Source: a bacterium
GTDB lineage: Bacteria > Acidobacteriota > Terriglobia > Terriglobales > Acidobacteriaceae
DNA: 32,614 nucleotides
NCBI GenBank assembly: GCA_026225095.1
Contig: JAMFSC010000054.1
Location: 1 to 32,614 of the forward strand
Direction of reading: 5' to 3'
Shown: piece by piece, positions 24,024 to 32,299 of the stretch
Layout of the letters: every line of letters begins with the position of its first letter
Position numbering within the stretch: position 1 is the first letter of the stretch
The notes under the pieces: model-generated
Told to the model about the DNA's origin: nothing
The model's input: only the letters and a program-made list of their open reading frames with translations
The model's database searches: none
Made by a program: the position numbers and the translations under genes

Positions 24024-24117
24024 GTCCGCGACCTCTTCTGATGATGTGAAATTGTGTGCAGTGTGGGCACGGTTAAGTATCGCAGGGTCGGGCGAAGGAA
24101 GCAATGTTCGCTGGCGG

Positions 24118-24138
24118 GCATACGCTGGGGGCGTATGC
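24118..24138 (+). repeat. Perfect 8-bp inverted repeat before yraN
   Basis: GCATACGC (24118-24125) and GCGTATGC (24131-24138) flank TGGGG. CTGGCGGGCAT and CTGGCGGCAT form a direct repeat around it. It ends seven bases before the ATG at 24146, so it could be an operator or an RNA hairpin affecting ribosome access. Confidence 0.5.
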
Positions 24139-24145
24139 TGGCGGC

Positions 24146-24634
24146 ATGATTCCGCTTTCGATCCAGCGCTGGGGATTCAACACGATGGAGGCTTTGGCGC
24201 TGCGGGTGGGGCGTCGGAAGGGCCTGGCCGGGCACCTGCGGACGGGTCTGGAGGGCGAACGGGAGGCGCTGTTTCACCTGCGTCGTCTTGGATATTCGGT
24301 GGTGGCGCGGCGTTGGAGCAGCCGCAAGGTTCGGGGAGATCTGGATCTGGTTGGCTGGCAGGGGGAGGTTCTGTGCTTTGTCGAGGTGAAGAGCCGGACG
24401 GCGCGGGATGAGTATGCGGCGGAGGTGGCGGTCGACCGGGACAAGAGGATCCAGATTCGAAGGCTGGCCGCGGCTTATCTCAGAGGATTTGACCGGGGGC
24501 TGCGAGAGGGGATTCGGGTGCGGTTCGACGTCGTTTCGGTCTACCTGCTGCCGGCAGGCTGCGAGGTGGAGGTGATGGAGGACGCGTTTGGCTGGGCGGA
24601 GCCCTGGCAGGATCGACAGGGCAGGAACGGATGA
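24146..24634 (+). CDS. YraN/UPF0102-family putative endonuclease
   Basis: The 162-aa protein resembles the YraN family: [24 protein letters not shown], then RGDLDLVGW and [10 protein letters not shown]. The putative nuclease residues are E38/E40, D67, E80 and K82, matching the D...ExK pattern of Holliday-junction-resolvase-like nucleases. [16 protein letters not shown] is also family typical. The start is uncertain: 24146 gives the usual N-terminal length; 24104 has AAGGA just upstream; 24185 is the third choice. Function of the family is not firmly established. It is divergent from pyrG. Confidence 0.88.
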   Translation: MIPLSIQRWGFNTMEALALRVGRRKGLAGHLRTGLEGEREALFHLRRLGYSVVARRWSSRKVRGDLDLVGWQGEVLCFVEVKSRTARDEYAAEVAVDRDKRIQIRRLAAAYLRGFDRGLREGIRVRFDVVSVYLLPAGCEVEVMEDAFGWAEPWQDRQGRNG

Positions 24635-24700
24635 GCTTCGTCCGGTGTCTAATACGGCTGGAGTGCTTTGCTGCGAGAGCCAGTTGCCCAGGAGACGACG

Positions 24701-25177
24701 ATGACCTTGATGAACGCCCCCGAATACGACCAGGTGGGAGAGACCAGGAAGAAGAACGCGCTGATTGGCGCGGGAGTGGCGATTGCACTGATTGCGGTGC
24801 TTTCGGTGCTCGGCTTCCTGCTGGGGCATGGCTGGCTGTTCATGAATCTGCCCGCGGAGCATCGGGTGAAGGTCTTTCTGGAGACGGTTCAGAGCGGGGA
24901 TTTCGCCAAGGGTTACGGGATGTGGCAGAACGATCCGCAGTGGCAGCAGCATCCGGACAAGTACAAGGACTACCCGCTGTCGCGGTTTACCGAGGACTGG
25001 ACGACGGCGAGCGACTGGCATGGTCCGGTGAAGACGTTCCATGTGGACGTCTCGAAGCGGGACGACACGGGAACTGTGGTGGCGTCGACGATCAACGGCA
25101 GCAGCAAAAGGCTCTTCGTGAAGATTCAGAAAAAGGATGGGACGTTGAGCTATTTCCCGCTGGAGTTGCAGTATTGA
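24701..25177 (+). CDS. Hypothetical single-pass membrane protein
   Basis: AGGAG six bases upstream fixes the ATG at 24701. The 158-aa product has a short polar N-terminus, a membrane helix at about residues 20-42 (LIGAGVAIALIAVLSVLGFLLG), then a soluble domain that begins EHRVKVFLETVQSGDFAKGY. It resembles small NTF2-like or DUF-type periplasmic domains in length, but I cannot assign it. It is the second gene after yraN, and the Crp/Fnr gene follows 52 bp later. Confidence 0.8.
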   Translation: MTLMNAPEYDQVGETRKKNALIGAGVAIALIAVLSVLGFLLGHGWLFMNLPAEHRVKVFLETVQSGDFAKGYGMWQNDPQWQQHPDKYKDYPLSRFTEDWTTASDWHGPVKTFHVDVSKRDDTGTVVASTINGSSKRLFVKIQKKDGTLSYFPLELQY

Positions 25178-25229
25178 TGTTGTGCTGGCGTACTATGTCG
25201 GCAGGCGTACATACAGGGAAAGAGGTCTC

Positions 25230-25955
25230 ATGCAAGGGGCCATGTACAAAAATTCACTCCTTCGCACCCTGCCTCGGGACAGTGTCTCCCGGTTGGGTCT
25301 GAAGCCGGTGGTCTTCGAACTTGGTCACGAGATCGAGCGTCCGGGTCACACGATCGATCACCTCTACTTTGTCGAGGAGGGGATGGCTTCGATGACGAAC
25401 ACCTTTGCGGACGGATCGCAGGTTGAGGTGGGGATGTTCGGCTATGAGGGCGTGATCGGGATCTCGGCGCTGATGGGGACCAAGCGGAGTCTGAATCGCG
25501 TCTATACGCAGATCGAGGGCAGGGGCTACTCGAGTCTGGTGGAGTTGGGGCGGCGGGAGTTCCAGCGGGGCGACCTGTTCCAGGAGCTGGCGCTGAGGTA
25601 TGTGCAGACGCAGCTGGTGCAGGCGATGCAATCGGCGGGGTGCAACGCCAAGCACGTGGTGGAGCAGCGGCTGGCGCGCTGGCTGCTGCTGTGCTCGGAC
25701 CGGGTTCACAGCCCGACGTTCAAGCTTTCGCAGGAGTTTCTGGCGGATATGCTGGGGAGTACGCGTCCGACGGTCTCGCTGGCGGCCGGGATCCTGAAGC
25801 AGGAGGGGCTGATCAGCTACACGCGGGGCGTGATTCTGATCCTGGACATGGCTGGACTGGAGAACAGGGCCTGCGAGTGCTACGGCATTATCAAGGACCA
25901 CCTGGATAACTACACGGAGTTCGATAGCGGCATCGCCGAGGCGCAGGCGGTTTAG
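25230..25955 (+). CDS. Crp/Fnr-family transcriptional regulator
   Basis: The 241-aa protein has a cyclic-nucleotide-binding-like beta-barrel (about residues 10-125: HTIDHLYFVEEGMASMT, VEVGMFGYEGVIG). A long dimer helix follows, then a winged helix-turn-helix (about 166-198: KLSQEFLADMLGSTRPTVSLAAGILKQ). Four Fnr cysteines for an iron-sulfur cluster are not present at the N-terminus. The phosphate-binding-cassette signature of cAMP binders is not obvious, so the ligand is unknown. The ATG at 25230 follows AGAGG. The long acidic tail after 210 includes a CECYG pair of cysteines. Confidence 0.9.
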   Translation: MQGAMYKNSLLRTLPRDSVSRLGLKPVVFELGHEIERPGHTIDHLYFVEEGMASMTNTFADGSQVEVGMFGYEGVIGISALMGTKRSLNRVYTQIEGRGYSSLVELGRREFQRGDLFQELALRYVQTQLVQAMQSAGCNAKHVVEQRLARWLLLCSDRVHSPTFKLSQEFLADMLGSTRPTVSLAAGILKQEGLISYTRGVILILDMAGLENRACECYGIIKDHLDNYTEFDSGIAEAQAV

Positions 25956-25962
25956 GTCGGGT

Positions 25963-26631
25963 TCAACAGGCCATCGGTTTCAGATGGGTTGAGATGGCTA
26001 GGGGGGCCGCGGTGGCCGTCCGGACCTCGGCGACGGTGTGGCCGGGGGCGATCTCGCGCAGGACGAGGCCGTCGGGGGTGCATTCGATCCAGGCCATCTC
26101 GGTGGCGATGATATTTACGACGGACAGGCCGGTGAGGGGTAAGGTGCAGCGGTCGACGATCTTGGGGGTGCCGTTTTTGGCGGTGTGCTCCATGGCGACG
26201 ATGACGCGGCGGGCGCTGGCGACGAGATCCATGGCTCCGCCCATTCCCTTGATCATCTTGCCGGGGATCATCCAGTTGGCGAGGTTGCCGTGGGCGTCGA
26301 CCTCCATGGCTCCGAGGATGGAGAGGTCGACGTGGCCACCGCGAATCATGGCGAAGGACTCGGCGGAGGAGAAGAAGCTGGTTCCGGGAAGGGCGGTAAC
26401 GGTCTCTTTGCCGGCGTTGATGAGGTCGGCGTCTTCGGCTCCGGCGATGGGGTAGGGGCCGATACCGAGCATGCCGTTTTCGCTTTGCAGGGTGACGCGG
26501 ATGCCCGGGGGGACGTGGTTGGCTATGAGGGTGGGCATGCCGATGCCGAGGTTGACGTAGAAGCCGTCCTGGAGCTCCTGGGCGATGCGGCGGACGATGC
26601 GGGTTCGTTTCTCGGCGTCGGTGGGGGGCAT
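25963..26631 (-). CDS. scoB: 3-oxoacid CoA-transferase subunit B
   Basis: ScoB with ScoA moves CoA from succinyl-CoA to acetoacetate or similar acids. The 222-aa subunit shows [14 protein letters not shown], the catalytic glutamate E51 in [36 protein letters not shown] and [11 protein letters not shown], all typical. The partner subunit is at 27082; a VOC-family gene lies between them, which breaks the usual direct adjacency. No SD is seen before the ATG. Confidence 0.95.
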   Translation of the reverse strand: MPPTDAEKRTRIVRRIAQELQDGFYVNLGIGMPTLIANHVPPGIRVTLQSENGMLGIGPYPIAGAEDADLINAGKETVTALPGTSFFSSAESFAMIRGGHVDLSILGAMEVDAHGNLANWMIPGKMIKGMGGAMDLVASARRVIVAMEHTAKNGTPKIVDRCTLPLTGLSVVNIIATEMAWIECTPDGLVLREIAPGHTVAEVRTATAAPLAISTHLKPMAC

Positions 26632-26645
26632 GGGGTGGTCTTTGG

Positions 26646-27017
26646 CTAGTGCTGGGAGAGAGAGAGGACGTTGCCGTCGGGGTCGTTGAACCAGGCGACG
26701 CGGGCTCCGGAGGGGCTGTTCCAGATGCCGTGGTCGTCCTGCTGGAGGAAGGAGTAGCGGAGGAAGGCGACGCCGGCTTCGGTGAGCTCGCGGACGGAGG
26801 TGGCGATATCCTGTACCTCCCAGCCGAGGACGGTGTGTTGGGCAGGAGTAAACGAGGCGGTGCGGGCAATGCGGATGGCGGAGCCGCGGGTGCGGACGAC
26901 GATGGCGAACTGGTCGTCTTCGACGAACTGGAGCTTGAGGGTGTCGACGTAGAAGGAGCGGGCGCGGTCGGCGTCGGTGGTGGTGATGAATCCGATGATG
27001 GGATTGTCGGCGAGCAT
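26646..27017 (-). CDS. VOC-family (glyoxalase/bleomycin-resistance fold) protein
   Basis: The 123-aa protein has the paired beta-alpha-beta-beta-beta modules of the VOC fold: [19 protein letters not shown] at the start and [14 protein letters not shown] at the end. TGGAG five bases before the ATG fixes the start. Metal ligands cannot be assigned with certainty. It is the middle gene between scoA and scoB on the minus strand, so it may act on the same pathway or be a passenger. Confidence 0.88.
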   Translation of the reverse strand: MLADNPIIGFITTTDADRARSFYVDTLKLQFVEDDQFAIVVRTRGSAIRIARTASFTPAQHTVLGWEVQDIATSVRELTEAGVAFLRYSFLQQDDHGIWNSPSGARVAWFNDPDGNVLSLSQH

Positions 27018-27027
27018 CGAGTCTCCA

Positions 27028-27081
27028 GAGTTGTGAGTTGTGAGTTGTGAGTTGTGAGTTGTGAGTTGTGAGTTGTGAGTT
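27028..27081. repeat. Heptanucleotide tandem repeat
   Basis: GAGTTGT is repeated seven times without error (27028-27076), followed by a partial unit GAGTT. It fills the gap between the scoA stop and the VOC SD region. Read on the minus strand it is an ACAACTC array. Confidence 0.97.
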
Positions 27082-27777
27082 TCAGGCGGGGCGGACGGTG
27101 CGGCGTTCGATGCGTCTTTGGTAGGTTGGCCCCTGGAGGATGCGCTGGACGTAGATTCCGGGGGTGTGGATGGACTCGGGGGCGAGGTCGCCGGGTTGGA
27201 CGAGCTCTTCGACCTCGGCGATGGTAATGTGGGCGGCGGTGGCCATCAGGGGGTTGAAGTTCTGGGCGGTGGCCCGGTAGACGAGGTTGCCGTCGGTGTC
27301 TCCGCGCCAGGCCTTGACGAGCGCGAAGTCGGCTTTGAGCCAACGCTCCATGAGGTAGGGCTTGCCATCGAAGTCGCGAATCTCCTTGCCATCGGCGACG
27401 AGGGTTCCGACGCCGGCAGGGGTGAAGAAGGCGGGGATTCCGGCACCTCCGGCGCGAATGCGTTCGGCGAGGGTTCCCTGGGGGATGAGGGTAACCTCGA
27501 GGGTTCGGGCGAGGACCATGGTCTCGAGCAGCTTGTTTTCTCCGACGTAGCTGCCGATGTGCGAGGCGATCATTCCGGCTTCGAGCATGAGGCCCATTCC
27601 GAAGCCGTCGACGCCCATGTTGTTGGAGATGGTGTGCAGGTTGCGGACTTTGCGGGCGATGAGGGCGGCGATGAGGTTTTCGGGGATTCCGCAGAGGCCG
27701 AAGCCACCGAGCATGAGGGCGGCTCCGTCGGGGATGTCGGCTATGGCGGACTCGGGGGTGAGGAAGAGCTTCGGCAT
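27082..27777 (-). CDS. scoA: 3-oxoacid CoA-transferase subunit A
   Basis: The 231-aa subunit carries GGFGLCGIPENLI near the N-terminus, TISNNMGVDGFGMG, IGSYVGENK, IPQGTLAERIRAGGAGIPAFFTP and the late YRATAQNFNPLMATAA, the usual ScoA/AtoD-type signatures. It forms a complex with ScoB, which supplies the catalytic glutamate. The stop is directly followed by the heptanucleotide array and then the VOC gene. It is divergent from the membrane protein at 27978. Confidence 0.96.
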   Translation of the reverse strand: MPKLFLTPESAIADIPDGAALMLGGFGLCGIPENLIAALIARKVRNLHTISNNMGVDGFGMGLMLEAGMIASHIGSYVGENKLLETMVLARTLEVTLIPQGTLAERIRAGGAGIPAFFTPAGVGTLVADGKEIRDFDGKPYLMERWLKADFALVKAWRGDTDGNLVYRATAQNFNPLMATAAHITIAEVEELVQPGDLAPESIHTPGIYVQRILQGPTYQRRIERRTVRPA

Positions 27778-27977
27778 CGTGACGGGAGAAGTCTAAACTA
27801 CGCAGGTCCTGCCGGACGGGCCCGCTTCGCGCGGGGCGGTCATTTCATGACGTGTATACGGCTTCGCGTGGGCCTTCCGATGGTCGGCGAGAGATTCGGG
27901 TGCTTGTGCTAGTATTTGCCTCAATCCCCGCAATTAATTCCTCCCCGATCGACAATGCACTGAAATGGAGAAGTCAG

Positions 27978-29018
27978 ATGGCTGAGCCGGCTTTGTTCGC
28001 GGACGATCAACCGGGACGCTTTGGATCTTCCCCGGAACCTTTCAAAAGCATTGCTCCTCCGCCTGTTCCGCGGGCAGCCACGCGCTATGAGTTGCGGCCT
28101 TTGACGACCGGTGAGTTGCTGGATCGGACGTTTTTCCTCTACCGTTCGAACTTCTGGTTGTTCGTGGGACTGGCCTCGATTGCAGCCGGGGTGAATGTAG
28201 GGATGGAGTTGCTGAAGCTCGTGTATCAACACTTCTTCGGAGTCTTCGCGCTGGCCAAGGCCGCGGGGCCGGGGCAGGCGGTGCCGAGTGGGCTCTTCGC
28301 GCTGCTGTCGGTTGTGTCGAGCCTGCTCTCGTTTGCGGTCTACGGCGTGACGCAGGCGGCGACGACCTCGGCCGTGAGCTCGATCTACTTGGGCGATGAG
28401 ACCTCGTTGAAGGGGTCTTTGGACAAAGTTGCTGGGCGCTGGGCGCGGTTCTTCGGAATTTCGATCTGGCAGATCTGGGGTTCGAGCTGGATCTTTGTTC
28501 TGCTGATCGTTCCGCCGCTGGTGATCTACAGGCTTGGTCTGCAGAGCAGGATGGGGATTGCGGGGTTATTTATCTTCGCGGCGATGCTGAGTCTCGTTTA
28601 CGGGATGATCGCGTTCATCCGGAATTCGTTCGCGGTGCCGGCCGCCGTGATGGAGGGGCTCAAGGTTCGAGAGGCGATGCGGCGCAGCAAGACCCTGACC
28701 TCCGGCACCAAGGGACGGATCTTCCTGCTCTTCCTCTTCATGATGGTGCTGTACCTGGTTGTGAGCGCGGTACAGGCGCCGCTGGTCGCGATGCTCGGGT
28801 CGGCCAAAGGTTCGAAGGTCCTTCTGGTGCAGGCCGCGATGCTTTTTGTTGGGTTTCTGGCCAGCTCCGTGGTGGGGCCGGTGGGTGCGGTTGGGCTGTG
28901 CCTGTTCTATATCGATCAGAGGATTCGGAAGGAAGGGTTCGATATCGAGTTTCTGATCGAGCGATCGGGGTCTGCGGTGGCGACGCCGGGCGCGGCTGAT
29001 TCGGTGGAGTTGCCCTGA
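27978..29018 (+). CDS. Polytopic membrane protein, first gene of MoxR cluster
   Basis: The ATG at 27978 follows GGAG at seven bases. The 346-aa product has a cytoplasmic, Pro-rich N-terminus of about 50 residues ending RPLTTGELLDRTFFLYRSNF, then about six hydrophobic segments. LLDRTFXLYRXXF and the alternating helices resemble the glycerophosphodiesterase membrane-domain-like family; no catalytic motif is visible. The MAESLRRSK-type segment REAMRRSKTL lies between two helices. It ends four bases before the DUF4129 gene and heads that operon. Confidence 0.85.
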   Translation: MAEPALFADDQPGRFGSSPEPFKSIAPPPVPRAATRYELRPLTTGELLDRTFFLYRSNFWLFVGLASIAAGVNVGMELLKLVYQHFFGVFALAKAAGPGQAVPSGLFALLSVVSSLLSFAVYGVTQAATTSAVSSIYLGDETSLKGSLDKVAGRWARFFGISIWQIWGSSWIFVLLIVPPLVIYRLGLQSRMGIAGLFIFAAMLSLVYGMIAFIRNSFAVPAAVMEGLKVREAMRRSKTLTSGTKGRIFLLFLFMMVLYLVVSAVQAPLVAMLGSAKGSKVLLVQAAMLFVGFLASSVVGPVGAVGLCLFYIDQRIRKEGFDIEFLIERSGSAVATPGAADSVELP

Positions 29019-29022
29019 CGCG

Positions 29023-30087
29023 ATGAGGATCCGGGGTCGAGTGCAACGGGAACGTGGTCTGGGGCTGCAGTCGCTGTTGAGCCGCGTGGTTGCGACGTCA
29101 TCCTTGATTCCGTGCGCGGTTCTTTTATGTCTTGCATCGATGCCGATGGCAGGGTTTGCGGAGCTGCCGGGAGGCGGGGGCGGATCTCCGGCGGGAACGG
29201 TCGAGCTTTATCGGACGCATCTGTCGGTGCTGCGCGATGTTCTTGCTGGATGCAGAGCGGATGCGACGGCTTGTCATGCGGTAGCAATTGGAGGGGACGA
29301 CCGGGTGGCGGCTGAAGAGGGACGGGCTGCGTTCGAGGTGCACTGGGGCTGGTTGCGGGACGTGGTCGAGAAGGCGCGGGATGCGAACGCGGCTGATCGG
29401 GAGAAGATGCTTGGCGTTGCGGGGTCCCGGCTGGATGACCAGATGCGTGAGGCTGGGGTCGATTCTGGCGTGACGCAGACAGGTGGAGAGCCGTTTCCCG
29501 TGGCGCGGGCTACGGCGGACAGGGTTCTGGCGCGAGCCGAGTTTCGGCAGGTGACCGGCGAGAGTTTTTGGCAGATGGTGACGGCGCGGTTCTTCAAGTG
29601 GCTTGGCCGGGTGTTCGGAGGTGCGGCGGAGCTTGGCCACCGTGCGCCGTGGCTGGGGCCCGCGATCGAGTACGGCTCCCTGACGCTTGCGTTGGCTGCG
29701 CTTCTGGTCTGGATGCGGCGCGCGGTCAACCGGCAGCGGCTGGCGGTGAGGGTGGAGGCCGGGGCGGCGACGGTTGCGTGGCAGGAGGCATCGCGAAACT
29801 GGGCGAGGCTGGCGGAGGGGGCGGCGGCGGAGGGCGCATGGCGGGAGGCGGTGCACTCGCTCTACTGGGCGAGCGTGACGGAGCTTGAGGGGAGGCGGGT
29901 CTGGCGGCAGAACAGCGCGAGGACTCCGCGGGAGTATCTTCGGCTGCTGGCTCCGGAGGCTCCGCAGTATGGCCCGCTGCGGGTGCTGACGCAGATGCTG
30001 GAGCGGATCTGGTATGGGCTGGAGGCCGCGGATCGAGAGGACTACGACCGGGCGTTGCGGGTGTATGAAGATCTGAGGTCGGCTTGA
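29023..30087 (+). CDS. DUF4129-domain membrane protein
   Basis: The 354-aa protein has a signal or anchor at about residues 20-46, a helical extracytoplasmic region, a membrane segment near residues 215-233 and a cytoplasmic C-terminal DUF4129 domain (ARLAEGAAAEGAWREAVHSLYWA, RTPREYLRLL, ending MLERIWYGLEAADREDYDRA). The family is unknown in function but regularly sits beside MoxR and DUF58 genes. SD is weak. The stop overlaps the next start (TTGA). Confidence 0.88.
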   Translation: MRIRGRVQRERGLGLQSLLSRVVATSSLIPCAVLLCLASMPMAGFAELPGGGGGSPAGTVELYRTHLSVLRDVLAGCRADATACHAVAIGGDDRVAAEEGRAAFEVHWGWLRDVVEKARDANAADREKMLGVAGSRLDDQMREAGVDSGVTQTGGEPFPVARATADRVLARAEFRQVTGESFWQMVTARFFKWLGRVFGGAAELGHRAPWLGPAIEYGSLTLALAALLVWMRRAVNRQRLAVRVEAGAATVAWQEASRNWARLAEGAAAEGAWREAVHSLYWASVTELEGRRVWRQNSARTPREYLRLLAPEAPQYGPLRVLTQMLERIWYGLEAADREDYDRALRVYEDLRSA

Positions 30088-31307
30088 GCTCTGTGATGAG
30101 GGCGGGGTCTTCGTATGCGAGCGGCGGCGTCGGCACGCGGCGGCGAAGGGCCGGGTTTTCGGAGAAGAGATTTGTGCTGGTGCTGGCGGGCGGGCTGCTG
30201 GCGGCGATTGTGCTGGTTAGTTTGCTTGCTCCGGGGTCGGATGACAGTGATCCTTCGCCATCGACGTATAACAGCGGGTCGGCCGGGGTGAAGGCGGCCT
30301 ATCTGCTGCTTCCGGAACTGGGTTATGGAGTTGACCGGTGGGAGGACTCGGCCGGGGCGCTGCGTGATGTGGACGCGGCGCAGACGACGCTGGTGCTGGC
30401 GAATCCGGTGGTTGCGCAGGCGAGTGTCGACGAGGTGAAGGCGGGGCTGGCGGATTTTCTCGGGCGCGGTGGGCGGGTGCTGGTGACGGGGGTGCAGGGG
30501 GCGGATCTGGCCGGTGGCAGCACGAGCATGTCGGCTGCAATTTATAAGGAGACGTGCATCACCACCCCCGAGGGACAGGGGGCGCTGGCCCGGGTTGGAC
30601 CGGTCTCGATGCCGGTCGTGGCGCGGTGGGCGGATGACGCGTCGGCTGTCCGGGTGCAGCAGCGCTGTGGTGCGGATGCGGTGGTCGTCAGCTTTAAGGT
30701 GGGTGCGGGTGAGGTGGTGTGGTGGAGCTCGCCGATGCCGATGACGAATCGAGGATTGAAGGAGGATGCGAGCCTGAAGCTGCTGCTGGCGAGCGTGGGT
30801 GGGCCGGGTCGGCGCATCCTCTTTGATGAGCGGTTGCATGGCGGGGCGCCGTCGGTGTGGGACGAGGCGAAGGGGCTTCCGATTCGTTCGCTGGTGATGC
30901 AGGTGGGTGTGGTGGCGGTGTTGCTTGTGCTCAGTTTTGGACGGAGGAGCGGGCCGTTGTGGCGACCGGTGCGGGCGGTACGGAGCTCGCCGCTGGAGTT
31001 CGCGGAGTCGATGGGCCACCTCTACCAGAAGGCCGGGGCGACGCGGGTGGCTATGGACGGGGCGCGGCGTCGGCTGCTTCGCTTTCTGAAGGAGCGATGC
31101 GGGGTACAGTCAGAGATGCCGGAGGAGATTGTGGAGTCGTTGCAGGTGAGGCTGGGTGGGGACTGGTCTGCGGTGGGCGAGCATTTGAATCAGGCCCAGG
31201 AGGATGGTGGGAGGGCGCTTTCGGCGAGTTCAGCGCTTGCGTTGGTGAAGGCGATCGATGAGGACTTGATGCGGTTGAAGAAGCGAGTGGAGTTTCAGAG
31301 AGGATGA
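30084..31307 (+). CDS. DUF4350-domain membrane protein
   Basis: The 407-aa protein has a membrane helix at about residues 30-50, a soluble Rossmann-like domain (YNSGSAGVKAAYLLLPELGYGV, FLGRGGRVLVTG) and a second helix near residues 272-287, then a cytoplasmic tail. DUF4350 proteins are common in MoxR clusters. The start is TTG at 30084, five bases after GAGG and overlapping the DUF4129 stop; ATG at 30096 is an alternative. Its stop overlaps the moxR ATG by four bases, so the genes are translationally coupled. Confidence 0.9.
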   Translation: MSSVMRAGSSYASGGVGTRRRRAGFSEKRFVLVLAGGLLAAIVLVSLLAPGSDDSDPSPSTYNSGSAGVKAAYLLLPELGYGVDRWEDSAGALRDVDAAQTTLVLANPVVAQASVDEVKAGLADFLGRGGRVLVTGVQGADLAGGSTSMSAAIYKETCITTPEGQGALARVGPVSMPVVARWADDASAVRVQQRCGADAVVVSFKVGAGEVVWWSSPMPMTNRGLKEDASLKLLLASVGGPGRRILFDERLHGGAPSVWDEAKGLPIRSLVMQVGVVAVLLVLSFGRRSGPLWRPVRAVRSSPLEFAESMGHLYQKAGATRVAMDGARRRLLRFLKERCGVQSEMPEEIVESLQVRLGGDWSAVGEHLNQAQEDGGRALSASSALALVKAIDEDLMRLKKRVEFQRG

Positions 31308-32293
31308 CCCAGGTGATTGGTGTGAGTGAGTCTGGGCAGCGTGGAGTGAGGGCGGCTGCCGGGTTGTTCGAGCAGGGGCGGCGGCAGGTTGGGCAGGTGA
31401 TCGCCGGGCAGCAGGAGATGGTGGACCAGGCGCTGCTGACCGTGCTGTGCGGTGGTCATGCGCTTCTGGAAGGGGTGCCGGGGGTGGCGAAGACGCTGGC
31501 CGTGAAGACGGTGGGGCGCTTCCTTGGGCTCGAGTTCAAGCGGGTGCAGGGGACTCCGGATATGATGCCGGCAGATATTCTGGGGACGTCGGTGTTTTCG
31601 CCGAAGACGAACGAGTTCTCTCTGCACAAGGGGCCGGTGTTTACGCAGTTTCTGCTCGCGGATGAGATCAACCGGATGCCTCCGCGGACGCAGGCGGCGC
31701 TGCTCGAGAGCATGGAGGAGCGGCAGGTGACGATGGATGGGGAGGCGCATCTACTGGATGGCTACTTCACCGTGTTTGCGACGCAGAATCCGCTGGAGTT
31801 TGAAGGGACGTATCCGCTGCCCGAGGCGCAGTTGGACCGATTTCTGTTGAAGATTCGTGTGCCTTATCCGACGCTTGCGGAGGAGCGGATGGTGCTCGAA
31901 CGGCACCATGGCAGCGCGGAGGCGAAGGACCTGGCGTCGACCCGGATCGATCCGGTCGATCCCATGATGCTGGCTGAGGCGCGGCGGGAGATTCGTGCGG
32001 TGCGGGTTGAGCCGGAGCTGTTCGACTATGTGCTTGCGCTGATTCGCAGGACGCGGGAGTGGCCGACGATCGTGCTTGGCGCATCGCCGCGTGCTGCGAC
32101 CAGTCTGCTGCTTGCGGCGAAGGCGTATGCAGCGAGGGAGGGGCGGGATTTTCTGATTCCCGACGACGTGAAGGATGCGGCGCGGCCCATTCTGCGGCAT
32201 CGGCTGGTGCTGCGGCCGGAGGCGGAGTTGGAGGGGTTCGATACGGATCGGGTCGTGGCGGATGTTCTTGCGGCGACGCCCGTGCCGAAGTAG
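31304..32293 (+). CDS. MoxR-type AAA+ ATPase
   Basis: The 329-aa protein has Walker A GVPGVAKT (57-64), Walker B FLLADEINR (about 116-124), the sensor region FATQNPLEFEGTYPLPEAQLDRF and the C-terminal lid, including GASPRAATSLL. MoxR ATPases act as chaperones or maturation factors for adjacent vWA/DUF58 partner proteins. The ATG overlaps the preceding stop. A DUF58 gene follows six bases after the stop, as usual. Confidence 0.97.
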   Translation: MTQVIGVSESGQRGVRAAAGLFEQGRRQVGQVIAGQQEMVDQALLTVLCGGHALLEGVPGVAKTLAVKTVGRFLGLEFKRVQGTPDMMPADILGTSVFSPKTNEFSLHKGPVFTQFLLADEINRMPPRTQAALLESMEERQVTMDGEAHLLDGYFTVFATQNPLEFEGTYPLPEAQLDRFLLKIRVPYPTLAEERMVLERHHGSAEAKDLASTRIDPVDPMMLAEARREIRAVRVEPELFDYVLALIRRTREWPTIVLGASPRAATSLLLAAKAYAAREGRDFLIPDDVKDAARPILRHRLVLRPEAELEGFDTDRVVADVLAATPVPK

Positions 32294-32299
32294 ACGGCG

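Noticed and set aside
22767..24041. Plus-strand ORF of 424 codons opposite pyrG
   Set aside because: Gly/Asp/Val-rich antisense translation of a certain gene; third-position bias of pyrG explains it.
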